A stretch of DNA of 13,620 bases from Methanobacterium sp. (GTDB lineage Archaea; Methanobacteriota; Methanobacteria; Methanobacteriales; Methanobacteriaceae), in the NCBI GenBank assembly GCA_003158115.1, contig PMGM01000084.1, positions 41,431 to 55,050 of the forward strand, read 5' to 3'. The notes beneath the pieces are model-generated. The model was given only the letters and a program-made list of their open reading frames with translations, was not told the DNA's origin and made no database searches. Shown piece after piece: positions 6,493 to 13,620 of this stretch (within the stretch, counting starts at the first letter, position 1; each line of letters starts with the position of its first letter). A program made the position numbers and the translations under genes.

Positions 6493-6763
6493 TTATGTCG
6501 AAAAAACCTTCAAATATACTAAAACATACCCTATAGCCCATAAAATTGCAATTAATATAAAGAAAATGCCTATTTTTCCATCTATTTTATAATACTGGTA
6601 GGCCCCATATACCACAACAACTACAGTAATTATACCTGCTAATAAATTGTTCAAACCAGTACCATTAAGGGTATAAGTCCCTAAGAGAGGTCCAACCAAT
6701 TAAAATGGCATTTATTTGCTTATAAAGCCCCAATATCCTATTTTCATCTTGATTTTTGCTCAT
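6493..6763 (-). pseudogene. Small multi-pass membrane protein, one frame break
   Basis: On the minus strand ATG 6763 follows AGGA with suitable spacing and opens MSKNQDENRILGLYKQINAILIG. At about 6692-6697 (GGTTGG) the frame must shift by one base, as if one T were inserted, to continue as GPLLGTYTLNGTGLNNLLAG. The next segments are IITVVVVVYGAYQYY and GIFFILIAILWAIGYVLVYL, ending at 6493. Unshifted, the first frame stops after ~32 codons. The 68-codon frame that remains open begins with TTG 6699 right after a stop and has no ribosome site. Restored, it would be about 90 aa with two strong and one weaker membrane segment. I do not recognise a family. A single lesion could be a sequencing error. 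Convergent with the preceding frameshifted gene and divergent from the GAF gene. Confidence 0.6.
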
Positions 6764-6829
6764 TTAATTCCTATTTAACCATATTAACGATTTTAGATTC
6801 AAGTTTTATTAATTCACGTTATCTCCCGA

Positions 6830-6840
6830 TTATATATTTA
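6830..6840 (+). promoter_or_regulatory. TATA-like box upstream of the GAF gene
   Basis: TTATATATTTA preceded by CCCGA is the best archaeal TATA-like element in the gap between the divergent small membrane protein and the GAF protein. It would place transcription start near 6865, giving a leader of about 60 nt with a ribosome site. Assigned by sequence only. Confidence 0.35.
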
Positions 6841-6927
6841 AAGTTTAATGTTCTAAACAATATTTCGATTCAAACATTAAGAAAATTTAATATCCTATAT
6901 GATATACAATTATTATAGGAGATGTTT

Positions 6928-7506
6928 ATGAAGGAAGATAATATGATTAAAGAGCCAAACGTTTCTAATTATGGGAGGGGTTCTAGTACTAAAATAGAAA
7001 ATCAGGATATTCTCTCCCTTAGAAAAAAAATCCAGTATATGCAGCAAAATTCTTCTCTAAAGGAAATTTCAGATGTAATTATGGAGGAATCTAAACGTCT
7101 AACCCATAGCAAGAATTGTTATGTGGCTTATATAGATCCAAAAAATAAAGATAGCGTTGGAATATCATTCTCACATATGACAGGCGGATGTCAAATGTAC
7201 GCAGAAATGGGAGAAGCTCGTTTTAAAATCAGAACAGACGGTACATACGGTGGACTTTTGGGTTATTCTCTAGACACCGGTGAATCGTTCTATATCCACA
7301 ACCCTTCACAACATCCTGCAGCCCATGGTCTACCAGAAGGTCACATTCCGGTTTATCAATTTTTATCAGTTCCTGTTAAATATGGAAACGATATAATTGG
7401 CCAAATCGTACTTGGAAATCCAGGAAAAGACTATGATTCTTTAGATGTAGATTTCACAGATACGATAGCCGAAATATATGCAACTGCCCTGCAAAAATTG
7501 TTATAA
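6928..7506 (+). CDS. Stand-alone GAF-domain protein
   Basis: About 192 aa, soluble. The first ~25 residues are polar and look disordered. A short helix follows ([24 protein letters not shown]), then one GAF domain fills residues ~38-190: [18 protein letters not shown], the [15 protein letters not shown] strand-loop, [32 protein letters not shown] and [14 protein letters not shown]. The LPEGH...FLSVPV...GQIVLGN block is typical of GAF domains attached to sensor kinases. Here no kinase, cyclase or output domain follows, so it may be a small-molecule or redox sensor acting on a partner. Cys residues in SKNCYVAY and GGCQMYAEM are possible ligands, which is inference. ATG 6928 is preferred because GGAG (6918-6921) is 6 nt ahead. 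ATG 6922 is in frame but overlaps too closely with that site. Confidence 0.88.
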   Translation: MKEDNMIKEPNVSNYGRGSSTKIENQDILSLRKKIQYMQQNSSLKEISDVIMEESKRLTHSKNCYVAYIDPKNKDSVGISFSHMTGGCQMYAEMGEARFKIRTDGTYGGLLGYSLDTGESFYIHNPSQHPAAHGLPEGHIPVYQFLSVPVKYGNDIIGQIVLGNPGKDYDSLDVDFTDTIAEIYATALQKLL

Positions 7507-7564
7507 AAATTTGTAGGCAAAATAAACCAAACAAACTTTTCTTAAAAAAAATTATTAATTTGAT

Positions 7565-7990
7565 CTATTCTTCAACAACAGTGACCTTCTTCATTACATC
7601 GTTAGGTTTGATCTTGTTGACTACATCCATTCCTTTAATAACCTTACCAAAAACAGTGTGTACTCCATCTAAGTGTGGTTGAGGACTATGTGTTATAAAG
7701 AATTGGCTTCCGCCGGTATCTTTTCCTGCATGTGCCATTGATAGCGCACCAGTACCATGTTTGTGTTCATTTATTTCACATTTTATGGTATAACCTGGAC
7801 CTCCAGTTCCATTTCCCTTAGGGCATCCTCCCTGTATAACAAAGTTCGGTAAAACCCTATGAAAAGTTAATCCATTATAAAATCCATCATTTGCAAGCTT
7901 TTCAAAATTTGCAACCGTGTTTGGTGCTTCTTTATCAAAAAGTGTGAGTACTATATTTCCTTTTTCTGTTTCAATTGTTGCTTTTTTCAT
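7565..7990 (-). CDS. Cyclophilin-type peptidyl-prolyl cis-trans isomerase
   Basis: Catalyses prolyl cis-trans isomerisation during protein folding in the cytoplasm. At 141 aa with no signal peptide it is a minimal single-domain cyclophilin. Family motifs are in order: [20 protein letters not shown] with catalytic Arg45, FVIQGG (Phe50, Gln53), [12 protein letters not shown], then [18 protein letters not shown] and [12 protein letters not shown]. The residue matching the cyclosporin-contact Trp121 of human CypA is His106, as in many prokaryotic cyclophilins, so weak cyclosporin binding is expected. ATG at 7990 sits behind AGGTGAT (complement of 7994-8000), an archaeal-style ribosome site at close spacing. 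It is divergent from argD and convergent with the GAF gene. Confidence 0.97.
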   Translation of the reverse strand: MKKATIETEKGNIVLTLFDKEAPNTVANFEKLANDGFYNGLTFHRVLPNFVIQGGCPKGNGTGGPGYTIKCEINEHKHGTGALSMAHAGKDTGGSQFFITHSPQPHLDGVHTVFGKVIKGMDVVNKIKPNDVMKKVTVVEE

Positions 7991-8010
7991 TTTATCACCT
8001 AGTTCAAAAA

Positions 8011-8024
8011 TTTAATATATATAG
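8011..8024 (-). promoter_or_regulatory. TATA-like box of the cyclophilin gene
   Basis: On the minus strand CTATATATATTAAA lies about 21-34 nt before the ATG at 7990. A start site ~25 nt downstream would give a very short leader just holding the AGGTGAT site. Sequence pattern only. Confidence 0.4.
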
Positions 8025-8210
8025 AAATTCTATAACTCATTCTTAATCAAGTCTTTCATAGGATAAAAACGTTTAATAAACCATGAATTCCAAATAATTC
8101 AATAGATAATTAAACTTCAAAATATAAAGAAATATTTTTATCTCCAATTAACGAGTCTAATGATATTAAATAACATTAACAGTACATTATCAAAATTTTA
8201 AGGTGATTAA

Positions 8211-9386
8211 ATGAATACAAATGAAATTATGGATATGGATAAGGAATATGTTATGCATACATACGGTCGCCAGCCACTGGCCCTTGTGAAAGGTAAAGGA
8301 TCTGTTGTTTGGGATGTAGAGGGGAGATCTTATATCGATTGCGTTGCAGGAATTGCAGTGAACAATGTGGGACATGCTAATCCGAAAGTTGCAGAAGCTA
8401 TTTCAAATCAAGCAAAAAAACTCATTCATATCTCCAACTTGTATTATTCTGAGGAACAAGTAACACTAGCGAAATTATTGTCAAATGTTTCACCCCATGA
8501 AAAATCATTTTTTTGTAATAGTGGTGCCGAAGCTAACGAAGGTGCAATAAAACTTGCCCGTAAACACACGGGAAAGGGTGAAATAATAGCCATGAATAAT
8601 TCGTTCCATGGAAGAACCATTACAACCATCACAGCTACTGGACAACCCAAATACCAGAAAGGTTTTGGACCTTTAACACCAGGATTTAAACATGTGGACT
8701 ACAATGATGTTGAATCTGTTGAAAATGCAATTGGTACCGAAACTGCTGCTGTACTTGTAGAGCCAATTCAAGGTGAAGGTGGAGTTATAATGCCTTCAAA
8801 GAACTATCTAAAAAATTTAAAGGAAGTATGTCTTGATAAGGAAGTTCTTCTTATATTTGATGAAGTACAGACAGGTTTTGGACGTACAGGAGAGATGTTT
8901 GCATCCCAAACCTTTGGTGTTACACCCGACATAAGTACGTTTGCTAAGGCCATTGCAGGAGGATTCCCAATGGGTGTGGTTATGGCAAGTAAAGATGTTT
9001 CAGACACATTTATACCTGGAGATCATGCTGCAACCTTTGGAGGTAGTCCACTTGCTTGTGCTGCTGCAAAAGCTTCAATTAATTACATAATTGATGAAAA
9101 CTTACTTCAAAAATCCAAAGAAAATGGAATGTACTTCATGAAAAAGCTTGAAATAATAAAAGATAATAATGAAGTTGTTAAAGAAGTGCGCGGTAAAGGA
9201 TTAATGATTGGAATGGAAATGCACAAGGACTGTGGAAATCTTGTAGACGAACTTCGTAATAAGGGCATAATAATAAATTGTGCAGCTGGAAATGTTTTAA
9301 GGTTCGTTCCACCATTAGTAATAAATCAAACCCAGATAGACACAGTTATTAAAGTTTTAGAGGATACCATTTCAAACTTTAGTTAG
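8211..9386 (+). CDS. argD: Acetylornithine aminotransferase
   Basis: Class-III PLP aminotransferase converting N-acetylglutamate semialdehyde and glutamate to N-acetylornithine in arginine synthesis; relatives also act on succinyl-DAP. At 391 aa it has the normal length. Visible are the N-terminal [26 protein letters not shown], the phosphate-binding [18 protein letters not shown], the NSFHGRT motif, [12 protein letters not shown] with the PLP-pyridine Asp217, and [14 protein letters not shown] with the Schiff-base Lys246. The Asp-Lys spacing of 29 equals that of E. coli ArgD. The C-terminus [12 protein letters not shown] is typical. ATG 8211 follows AGGTGAT (8201-8207). With lysA and dapF nearby, a DAP-aminotransferase side activity is conceivable, but sequence alone does not show it. 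Confidence 0.96.
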   Translation: MNTNEIMDMDKEYVMHTYGRQPLALVKGKGSVVWDVEGRSYIDCVAGIAVNNVGHANPKVAEAISNQAKKLIHISNLYYSEEQVTLAKLLSNVSPHEKSFFCNSGAEANEGAIKLARKHTGKGEIIAMNNSFHGRTITTITATGQPKYQKGFGPLTPGFKHVDYNDVESVENAIGTETAAVLVEPIQGEGGVIMPSKNYLKNLKEVCLDKEVLLIFDEVQTGFGRTGEMFASQTFGVTPDISTFAKAIAGGFPMGVVMASKDVSDTFIPGDHAATFGGSPLACAAAKASINYIIDENLLQKSKENGMYFMKKLEIIKDNNEVVKEVRGKGLMIGMEMHKDCGNLVDELRNKGIIINCAAGNVLRFVPPLVINQTQIDTVIKVLEDTISNFS

Positions 9387-9411
9387 TGAACATTTATCCA
9401 TTTCAAACTTT
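9367..9411. repeat. 14-bp direct repeat across the argD stop codon
   Basis: CCATTTCAAACTTT occurs at 9367-9380, inside the last codons of argD, and again at 9398-9411 just past its stop, with 17 nt between copies. The second copy runs into a T-run (9408-9414 region) that may help end argD transcription. This looks like a small local duplication at the convergent junction with the MFS gene. Confidence 0.55.
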
Positions 9412-9413
9412 TT

Positions 9414-10847
9414 TTACTCTTGTTGTATCCTATCCAAAACCTCTCTTTTAATAATTTTACCTGTTAAGATACCTATCACTGAAAGTAAAGCCATTATTAG
9501 ACTTAAAATTACCCCTAGAGTAACAACAAGATGCATACCTGTGGTCAGATCATAGGCTTGTAATGGTATCAAAGAATTCAATTGGAGAGTTGTAGGATTG
9601 ATAGTAGTACTTAAAAGAATTCCTGCATAGCATACCGCAAAAACCATTCCCAAATTTCGCATTGTAACTAATATTCCCGATACAACCCCTGCTTGTCCAT
9701 TTGGTATTTTAGACATTATAGCCCTGTTGGTTGGTGACTGGAAAATTGCTGCCCCAACACCAAGTAGTGCTAATCTTAAAAAAACATCGATCTCCGTCGA
9801 ATAAAATTGAAGCTCGGTCATTGAATAAAATGCAACCGCACATATCAAAGCACCAATAAAAGATAAAGGTCTAGAACCAAATTTGTCCGAAATTATCCCA
9901 CTTATTGGAGCTAAAAACATCATTAAAAGTGGTGCAGCTGTAAGTACTAGACCTGTAGTATTTGTTGATAAGTTCAACACTTTAAGCAGGTAAAATGGCA
10001 TTACAAAAATGATCATATACATACACACATAATTCAAATGGAGACTTAGGTTATATGCAGAGAAACTAATGTTTCTAAAGAGTGAAAGATTTAAAATAGG
10101 ATCTTCTGTACGGCGTTCCCACCATATGAATAAAATTATCATAGATATAGTAAAAAAACTTAATATTAAAGCTTCTATATTTATTGGATTTGAAGTGATA
10201 TAATTTAATAAATAAACAAGTGAGAAAAGAGCTAAAAACTGTGAAATTGTCCCAATAATATCCCATTTAATCTCTTTAGATTCTCCTCTGTCTAATATTT
10301 TGAAGCATATTATTAAACTTAAAATTCCCATAGGCAAGTTAATTAGAAATATAGATCTCCAACCCAATAGCCCATCTAAAATTCCCCCTATTGCAGGGCC
10401 TAATGTCAAACCTCCAGCAATCAACACCGCATATATGCCCAGTGCCTGACCCAGCATAGATATTGGAAAAGCTTTTTTTACAATTCCAAGAGATACAGAA
10501 ATCATCATAGCAGCTGTGAATCCTTGTATGGCCCTGAAAATAATTAATAATAATATTGAAGGTGCCAAACTACATAATAGGGATGAAAAAATAAACCCCA
10601 CAAGACCTGCCATGTATAATCGTTCATGACCCCAAAAATCACCAAATTTTCCAAAAAATAGTACAAATGATAGTAAAGTTATTAAATAACTAGTTAAAAG
10701 CCATTCCGATATAGCTACAGTTGCCCCAAAGAATTCTGTAATAATTGGGAGACTTACATTAACAATACTAGCATTAATAGGTACCATTATTGTTCCAAGG
10801 CCTATTGCAAAAAGAATCTGCCAGCTTTTCTTGTTAGAAACTCTCAA
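9414..10847 (-). CDS. MFS drug/proton antiporter, DHA2 (EmrB/QacA) 14-TM type
   Basis: A large hydrophobic protein, ~477-494 aa, matching the 14-helix DHA2 exporters of the major facilitator superfamily, which pump drugs or other amphiphiles out in exchange for protons. Seen are helix 1 with VPINASIVNVSLPIITEFFGA (DHA2 motif D1), the helix 2-3 loop GKFGDFWGHERLYMAG (motif A), RAIQGFTAAMM (motif B), LTLGPAIGGILDGLLGWRSIFLINLPMGI (motif C) and the later motif-A-like SDKFGSRP. The frame is open to TTG 10898, but TTG 10847 is preferred: it lies 8 nt behind GGAGTGA (complement of 10856-10862) and gives MRVSNKKSWQILFAIGLG, a normal N-terminus. It lies between argD and lysA on the opposite strand, so it interrupts two amino-acid loci. 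The substrate is unknown. Confidence 0.93.
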   Translation of the reverse strand: MRVSNKKSWQILFAIGLGTIMVPINASIVNVSLPIITEFFGATVAISEWLLTSYLITLLSFVLFFGKFGDFWGHERLYMAGLVGFIFSSLLCSLAPSILLLIIFRAIQGFTAAMMISVSLGIVKKAFPISMLGQALGIYAVLIAGGLTLGPAIGGILDGLLGWRSIFLINLPMGILSLIICFKILDRGESKEIKWDIIGTISQFLALFSLVYLLNYITSNPINIEALILSFFTISMIILFIWWERRTEDPILNLSLFRNISFSAYNLSLHLNYVCMYMIIFVMPFYLLKVLNLSTNTTGLVLTAAPLLMMFLAPISGIISDKFGSRPLSFIGALICAVAFYSMTELQFYSTEIDVFLRLALLGVGAAIFQSPTNRAIMSKIPNGQAGVVSGILVTMRNLGMVFAVCYAGILLSTTINPTTLQLNSLIPLQAYDLTTGMHLVVTLGVILSLIMALLSVIGILTGKIIKREVLDRIQQE

Positions 10848-10931
10848 AGTTTGTTTCACTCCACAAATATGAAAGATAGAATTTCTAAAATTGTTCAATT
10901 GTTATCATGGATTATTGATTCTAATATTAAT

Positions 10932-10957
10932 GAATATATAGAATATATATACTATTC
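10932..10957. promoter_or_regulatory. Imperfect palindrome over the likely MFS promoter
   Basis: GAATA (10932-10936) and TATTC (10953-10957) bracket a TATA-rich core, GAATATATAGAATATATATACTATTC being 26 nt overall. On the minus strand the core supplies the best TATA-like box for the MFS gene, with transcription expected to start ~25 nt nearer the gene. TetR- or MarR-type repressors of exporters bind such sites, but no regulator gene adjoins, and in AT-rich DNA chance is a real alternative. Confidence 0.3.
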
Positions 10958-11038
10958 ATAGCATTATTAAGAGTTATTTCCTACAATAAAAATATTAAAC
11001 TCAATATAATAAATAATTTATTATATCACTACTTTTTC

Positions 11039-11055
11039 TATAAATTTTTATATGA
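11039..11055 (+). promoter_or_regulatory. TATA-like region of the lysA-dapF operon
   Basis: CTATAAATTTTTATATG contains two overlapping TATA-like boxes about 60-70 nt before ATG 11113. A start site near 11070-11080 would leave a short leader ending in the strong GGAGGAT ribosome site (11098-11104). No riboswitch fold is evident in so short a leader. Confidence 0.4.
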
Positions 11056-11112
11056 TAAGATGTAAAAATTTAATATTCACATCACTTTCTTGTTTTCGGA
11101 GGATTAATATAC

Positions 11113-12399
11113 ATGGATTTTGATTTAAAAACAAATGAAAAAGGAAATCTTACTATCGGTGGAGTTGATGCAGTCGAACTTTCAGACCATTATAAAACTC
11201 CATTATATGTTATAGATGAAGAAAGGATTAAAGATAATTATAAACGTCTTTATAATGCATTTTCAAGCCAATATTCTGATTTTAAGATGTTTTATGCATG
11301 CAAAGCAAACACTAATCTTGCTGTCATGAAAATTTTGGAGAAGGAAGGCAGTGGAATTGATGCAGTATCCCCTGGAGAAATATATACATCTTTACTGGCT
11401 GGTTTTGACCCTTCAAGAATTCTTTATACTGGAAATAATGTTACAGACGAAGAGCTTAAATTCGCTGTTAACTCTGGAGTTAGGATCAACCTTGACTCTA
11501 TTTCTCAGTTAAAAAGACTTTCAAAGATTCATGAGGCTCAGGGAATGGAAATATCATTCCGAGTTAATCCTATGGTTGGGGCAGGGCATCATGATCATTG
11601 TATAACCGGTGGTCCTTTAAGTAAATTTGGTATAATGGAAGACGAAGCTGTTAAAGTTTATAATTTGTCCATAGATTTGGGTTTCAAACCCGTGGGAATT
11701 CATACACATATCGGATCAGGAATCCTTGATCCTGAACCTTTCATGCTTGCAGTAAGAACATTAATGGATATAGCTGGTAGAGTTAAGCAAGGAACTGGTA
11801 TTAAATTTGATTTCATTGATTTTGGAGGAGGTATTGGTATACCATATACTCCTGAAGAGTCCAGATTAAATATAAAAACCTTTGCTGAAAAAATAACCAA
11901 CTTGTACAAGGATAAATTAAAAGAATATGAACTTGGAAAACCTACAATGTACATTGAACCGGGCAGATATCTGGTTGGAGATGCTTCAATGTTATTAGCC
12001 AGAGTTAATACTATAAAACAGAGTTATAGGAAATTTATAGGTGTAGATGCTGGTTTTAATACTTTACTTAGACCAACTATGTATGGATCATATCATCATG
12101 TTGTAGCAGCTAAAAACCCATTAGCAGAACCAACACAGAAAGTTGATATAGCTGGAGATGTTTGCGAATCAGGAGATCTATTTGCAAGGGATAGACCGAT
12201 GCCCGATATGAAAGAAGGTGAAATACTAGCTATTTTAAATGCTGGTGCATATTCATTTTCTATGTCCTCACAGTACAATAGTCGTCCGAAAGCAGCAGAA
12301 GTTCTTGTATCAAAGGATGAGATTAGCTTAATAAGGGAAAGAGAAACATTTGCTGACTTATTATCAAAGCAAAATGTGCCTGTGAGGCTATTAAAATGA
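11113..12399 (+). CDS. lysA: Diaminopimelate decarboxylase
   Basis: Decarboxylates meso-diaminopimelate to L-lysine, the last step of the DAP pathway; a PLP enzyme of the alanine-racemase fold (type III). At 428 aa it has the normal length. Lys64 in [16 protein letters not shown] is the PLP lysine. Other family blocks are [34 protein letters not shown], the phosphate-binding [10 protein letters not shown], and [10 protein letters not shown]. The C-terminal [14 protein letters not shown] has active-site Cys351 contributed to the partner subunit of the dimer. The [13 protein letters not shown] segment is the type common in archaeal LysA. ATG 11113 lies 8 nt behind GGAGGAT. Its stop overlaps the dapF start by 4 nt (ATGA), so the two are translationally coupled. 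Confidence 0.97.
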   Translation: MDFDLKTNEKGNLTIGGVDAVELSDHYKTPLYVIDEERIKDNYKRLYNAFSSQYSDFKMFYACKANTNLAVMKILEKEGSGIDAVSPGEIYTSLLAGFDPSRILYTGNNVTDEELKFAVNSGVRINLDSISQLKRLSKIHEAQGMEISFRVNPMVGAGHHDHCITGGPLSKFGIMEDEAVKVYNLSIDLGFKPVGIHTHIGSGILDPEPFMLAVRTLMDIAGRVKQGTGIKFDFIDFGGGIGIPYTPEESRLNIKTFAEKITNLYKDKLKEYELGKPTMYIEPGRYLVGDASMLLARVNTIKQSYRKFIGVDAGFNTLLRPTMYGSYHHVVAAKNPLAEPTQKVDIAGDVCESGDLFARDRPMPDMKEGEILAILNAGAYSFSMSSQYNSRPKAAEVLVSKDEISLIRERETFADLLSKQNVPVRLLK

Positions 12400-13274
12400 G
12401 TGAAAGGACACTAATTACCTTTTCAAAAATGCAGGGTCTTGGAAATGACTACATCATATTTGATGAATCTGAGAAAATATTAATACCCGAAGATAAAAAA
12501 CCCGAAATTGTCGAAGAAATTTGCAGAAGGGGTTTCTCAGTTGGTGCCGATGGTGTTATATTTGTAACACCTCCAAGCATAGAAGACGCTGATATAAGAT
12601 TCAGAATTTTTAATTCTGATGGAAGTGAAGCAGAAATGTGTGGAAATGGTATAAGATGTTTTGTTAAATACGTGTATGAAAATGAAATATTTACGAGTGA
12701 TGAAATGCTTGTCGAAACTTTAGGAGGTATTAAAGAAGTTGATTTAGATGTTGAAGGAGGAGAAGTGAGGGCTTCAAGTGTTGATATGGGAGTTCCATCT
12801 TTCAAAACATCTGATATTCCTATGATAAGTGATAAAGATGAGTTTTTAGATTCAGATCTTATTGTAAACGGTAAGCCTATTAAAATGACTCTTGTGAATG
12901 TGGGTAATCCTCATGCTGTTATTTTCACAGAAAATATCGAAGGTGTAGATCTGAATGAAATTGGGCCAATGATTGAAACACACCAATCATTTCCACAAAA
13001 AACAAATGTTCATTTCGTTAATATTATAAATAGAAACGAGATTGAGATGATTACGTGGGAAAGAGGTGCCGGATTCACACTTGCATGTGGAACAGGAGCC
13101 AGTGCATGTGTTAGTGCAGGTTTTAAACTCGGAAAACTTGATGAAGAAGTAGAAGTACATCTTCCAGGAGGAGAACTTCTTATAATTGTTTTCGAAATGG
13201 ATGAAGAAGTAAGGGTATTTATGGAAGGTGAAGCTGTACTTGTATTCGATGGTGTGATGGAGATAGAAATTTAA
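12396..13274 (+). CDS. dapF: Diaminopimelate epimerase
   Basis: Converts LL-diaminopimelate to the meso form, the substrate of LysA, by a cofactor-independent two-cysteine mechanism. At 292 aa it is near the usual length. The N-terminal [15 protein letters not shown] is standard. The two catalytic cysteines are Cys82 in [10 protein letters not shown] and Cys231 in [11 protein letters not shown]; the substrate-binding [10 protein letters not shown] and WERGAG blocks are present. The start ATG 12396 overlaps the lysA TGA, and GTGAGG (12382-12387), inside lysA, lies 8 nt ahead. Producing meso-DAP and consuming it from one mRNA makes functional sense. Codons are intact and unlike the decaying left part of the window. 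Confidence 0.97.
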   Translation: MSERTLITFSKMQGLGNDYIIFDESEKILIPEDKKPEIVEEICRRGFSVGADGVIFVTPPSIEDADIRFRIFNSDGSEAEMCGNGIRCFVKYVYENEIFTSDEMLVETLGGIKEVDLDVEGGEVRASSVDMGVPSFKTSDIPMISDKDEFLDSDLIVNGKPIKMTLVNVGNPHAVIFTENIEGVDLNEIGPMIETHQSFPQKTNVHFVNIINRNEIEMITWERGAGFTLACGTGASACVSAGFKLGKLDEEVEVHLPGGELLIIVFEMDEEVRVFMEGEAVLVFDGVMEIEI

Positions 13275-13280
13275 AATTAA

Positions 13281-13307
13281 ATTTTTTTTTGAAATTAATA
13301 TTTTTTT
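13281..13307 (+). terminator. Poly-T terminator of lysA-dapF
   Basis: A T9 run (13282-13290) and a T7 run (13301-13307) begin 8 nt after the dapF stop, with no GC-rich stem before them. Consecutive U-tracts without a hairpin are the normal archaeal termination signal. The structured element that follows would then be outside the operon transcript or only in read-through RNA. Confidence 0.6.
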
Positions 13308-13319
13308 CACTTTTCCCTT

Positions 13320-13461
13320 CCAAGTTGAGTTTGTACTCTTAGGTATTCATAACCCAACTTGGAACTTGGTTATCTATAACCAAGAGATGGTTCTTAATTG
13401 AAGTATTTTATGGGGGGGGTGTAAAACAGGGTTACTAGGAATATTCTAGTAACTCACCATC
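13320..13461. other. Highly structured non-coding element with three inverted repeats and a G8 run
   Basis: Three perfect inverted repeats lie in series. CCAAGTTG (13320-13327) pairs with CAACTTGG (13355-13362). CTTGGTTA (13365-13372) pairs with TAACCAAG (13377-13384) around a TCTA loop. GTTACTAG (13431-13438) pairs with CTAGTAAC (13446-13453) around seven nt, extendable by a G-U and a G-C pair. GATGGT (13386-13391) can also pair with ACCATC (13456-13461), enclosing the third hairpin and a run of eight G (13412-13419) that is exceptional in this AT-rich DNA. CCAAG and CTTGG each occur twice, so hairpins 1 and 2 could exchange partners. No ORF runs through it. It may encode a small RNA, be the end of a small mobile element, or be a protein-binding region; I recognise no known family. 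The rest of the window (13462-13620) is plain AT-rich sequence where I see nothing. Confidence 0.5.
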
Positions 13462-13620
13462 TGGAAATTTGAAATTGGACTAATTTTAATGTTTAATAAA
13501 TTTTAAATTTATATTACAAATTCAATTATTAATATTACCATTTATTCTTATGATTACCATATTATTTAAAAGTATTATTTATTGGTATTCAAATAGGAAT
13601 ATTTTTTTAGTTTAATAAAA

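Noticed and set aside
6493..6699. TTG-started 68-codon membrane protein as the complete gene
   Set aside because: It starts right after a stop without a ribosome site, while a well-initiated upstream frame joins it after one base.
11056..11112. Lysine riboswitch ahead of lysA
   Set aside because: The leader after the likely transcript start is only about 40 nt, too short for that fold, and shows no conserved core.
12987..13310. Minus-strand 107-codon frame at the dapF 3' end
   Set aside because: Antisense to dapF, Phe/Tyr/Lys-rich low-complexity reading, no initiation signals.
13320..13461. CRISPR array or tRNA in the structured region
   Set aside because: The repeats are inverted and all different, with no regular spacing, and no cloverleaf can be drawn.

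Overview
The window looks like chromosomal DNA of a low-GC methanogenic archaeon, most likely a Methanobacterium-type member of the Methanobacteriales. Several things point there: AT-rich intergenic DNA with archaeal TATA-like boxes, Shine-Dalgarno sites of the AGGTGAT/GGAGGAT type, frequent TTG starts, U-rich terminators, and a cyclophilin, argD, lysA, dapF neighbourhood that I recall from this order. The taxonomy is inferred from content and was not searched.

Left part (1-6763) is a DNA-repair-rich but visibly eroding stretch. It has a partial isochorismatase-family hydrolase leaving the window on the minus strand and an intact 3-methyladenine glycosylase I (tag). Only 3 nt downstream of tag is a wrecked second alkyl-base glycosylase of the unrelated AAG/MPG fold. 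Next come an unrecognised basic protein with a possible TFB/cyclin-like C-terminus and a wrecked isoprenylcysteine-methyltransferase-like membrane protein. These are followed by a proteasome-fold Ntn hydrolase whose residue 2 (Ser) sits exactly where the proteasome nucleophile should be, and by an OGG1-type 8-oxoguanine glycosylase/lyase with a nearly complete OGG1 active site. Two more genes each carry a single frame break: a CxxC plus S24/S26-like protein, and a small membrane protein. tag, the AAG remnant and ogg together suggest a base-excision-repair neighbourhood that has lost one member.

Right part (6928-13274) is conserved housekeeping with intact frames: a stand-alone GAF protein, a cyclophilin peptidyl-prolyl isomerase, acetylornithine aminotransferase (argD), a 14-TM DHA2-type MFS exporter on the minus strand, and the lysA-dapF pair overlapping by 4 nt. 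ArgD serves arginine biosynthesis. DapF epimerises LL-DAP to meso-DAP, which LysA decarboxylates to lysine. The MFS gene is convergent with argD and divergent from lysA and looks like an accessory insert between the two amino-acid loci.

After dapF there is a poly-T terminator and then about 140 bp of unusually structured, non-coding DNA: three perfect inverted repeats, an enclosing stem and a G8 run. This is the least explained part of the window. The items most worth following are the N-terminal-serine proteasome homologue, this structured element, and the cluster of four broken genes, two of which need only one base to be restored and could be sequencing errors.
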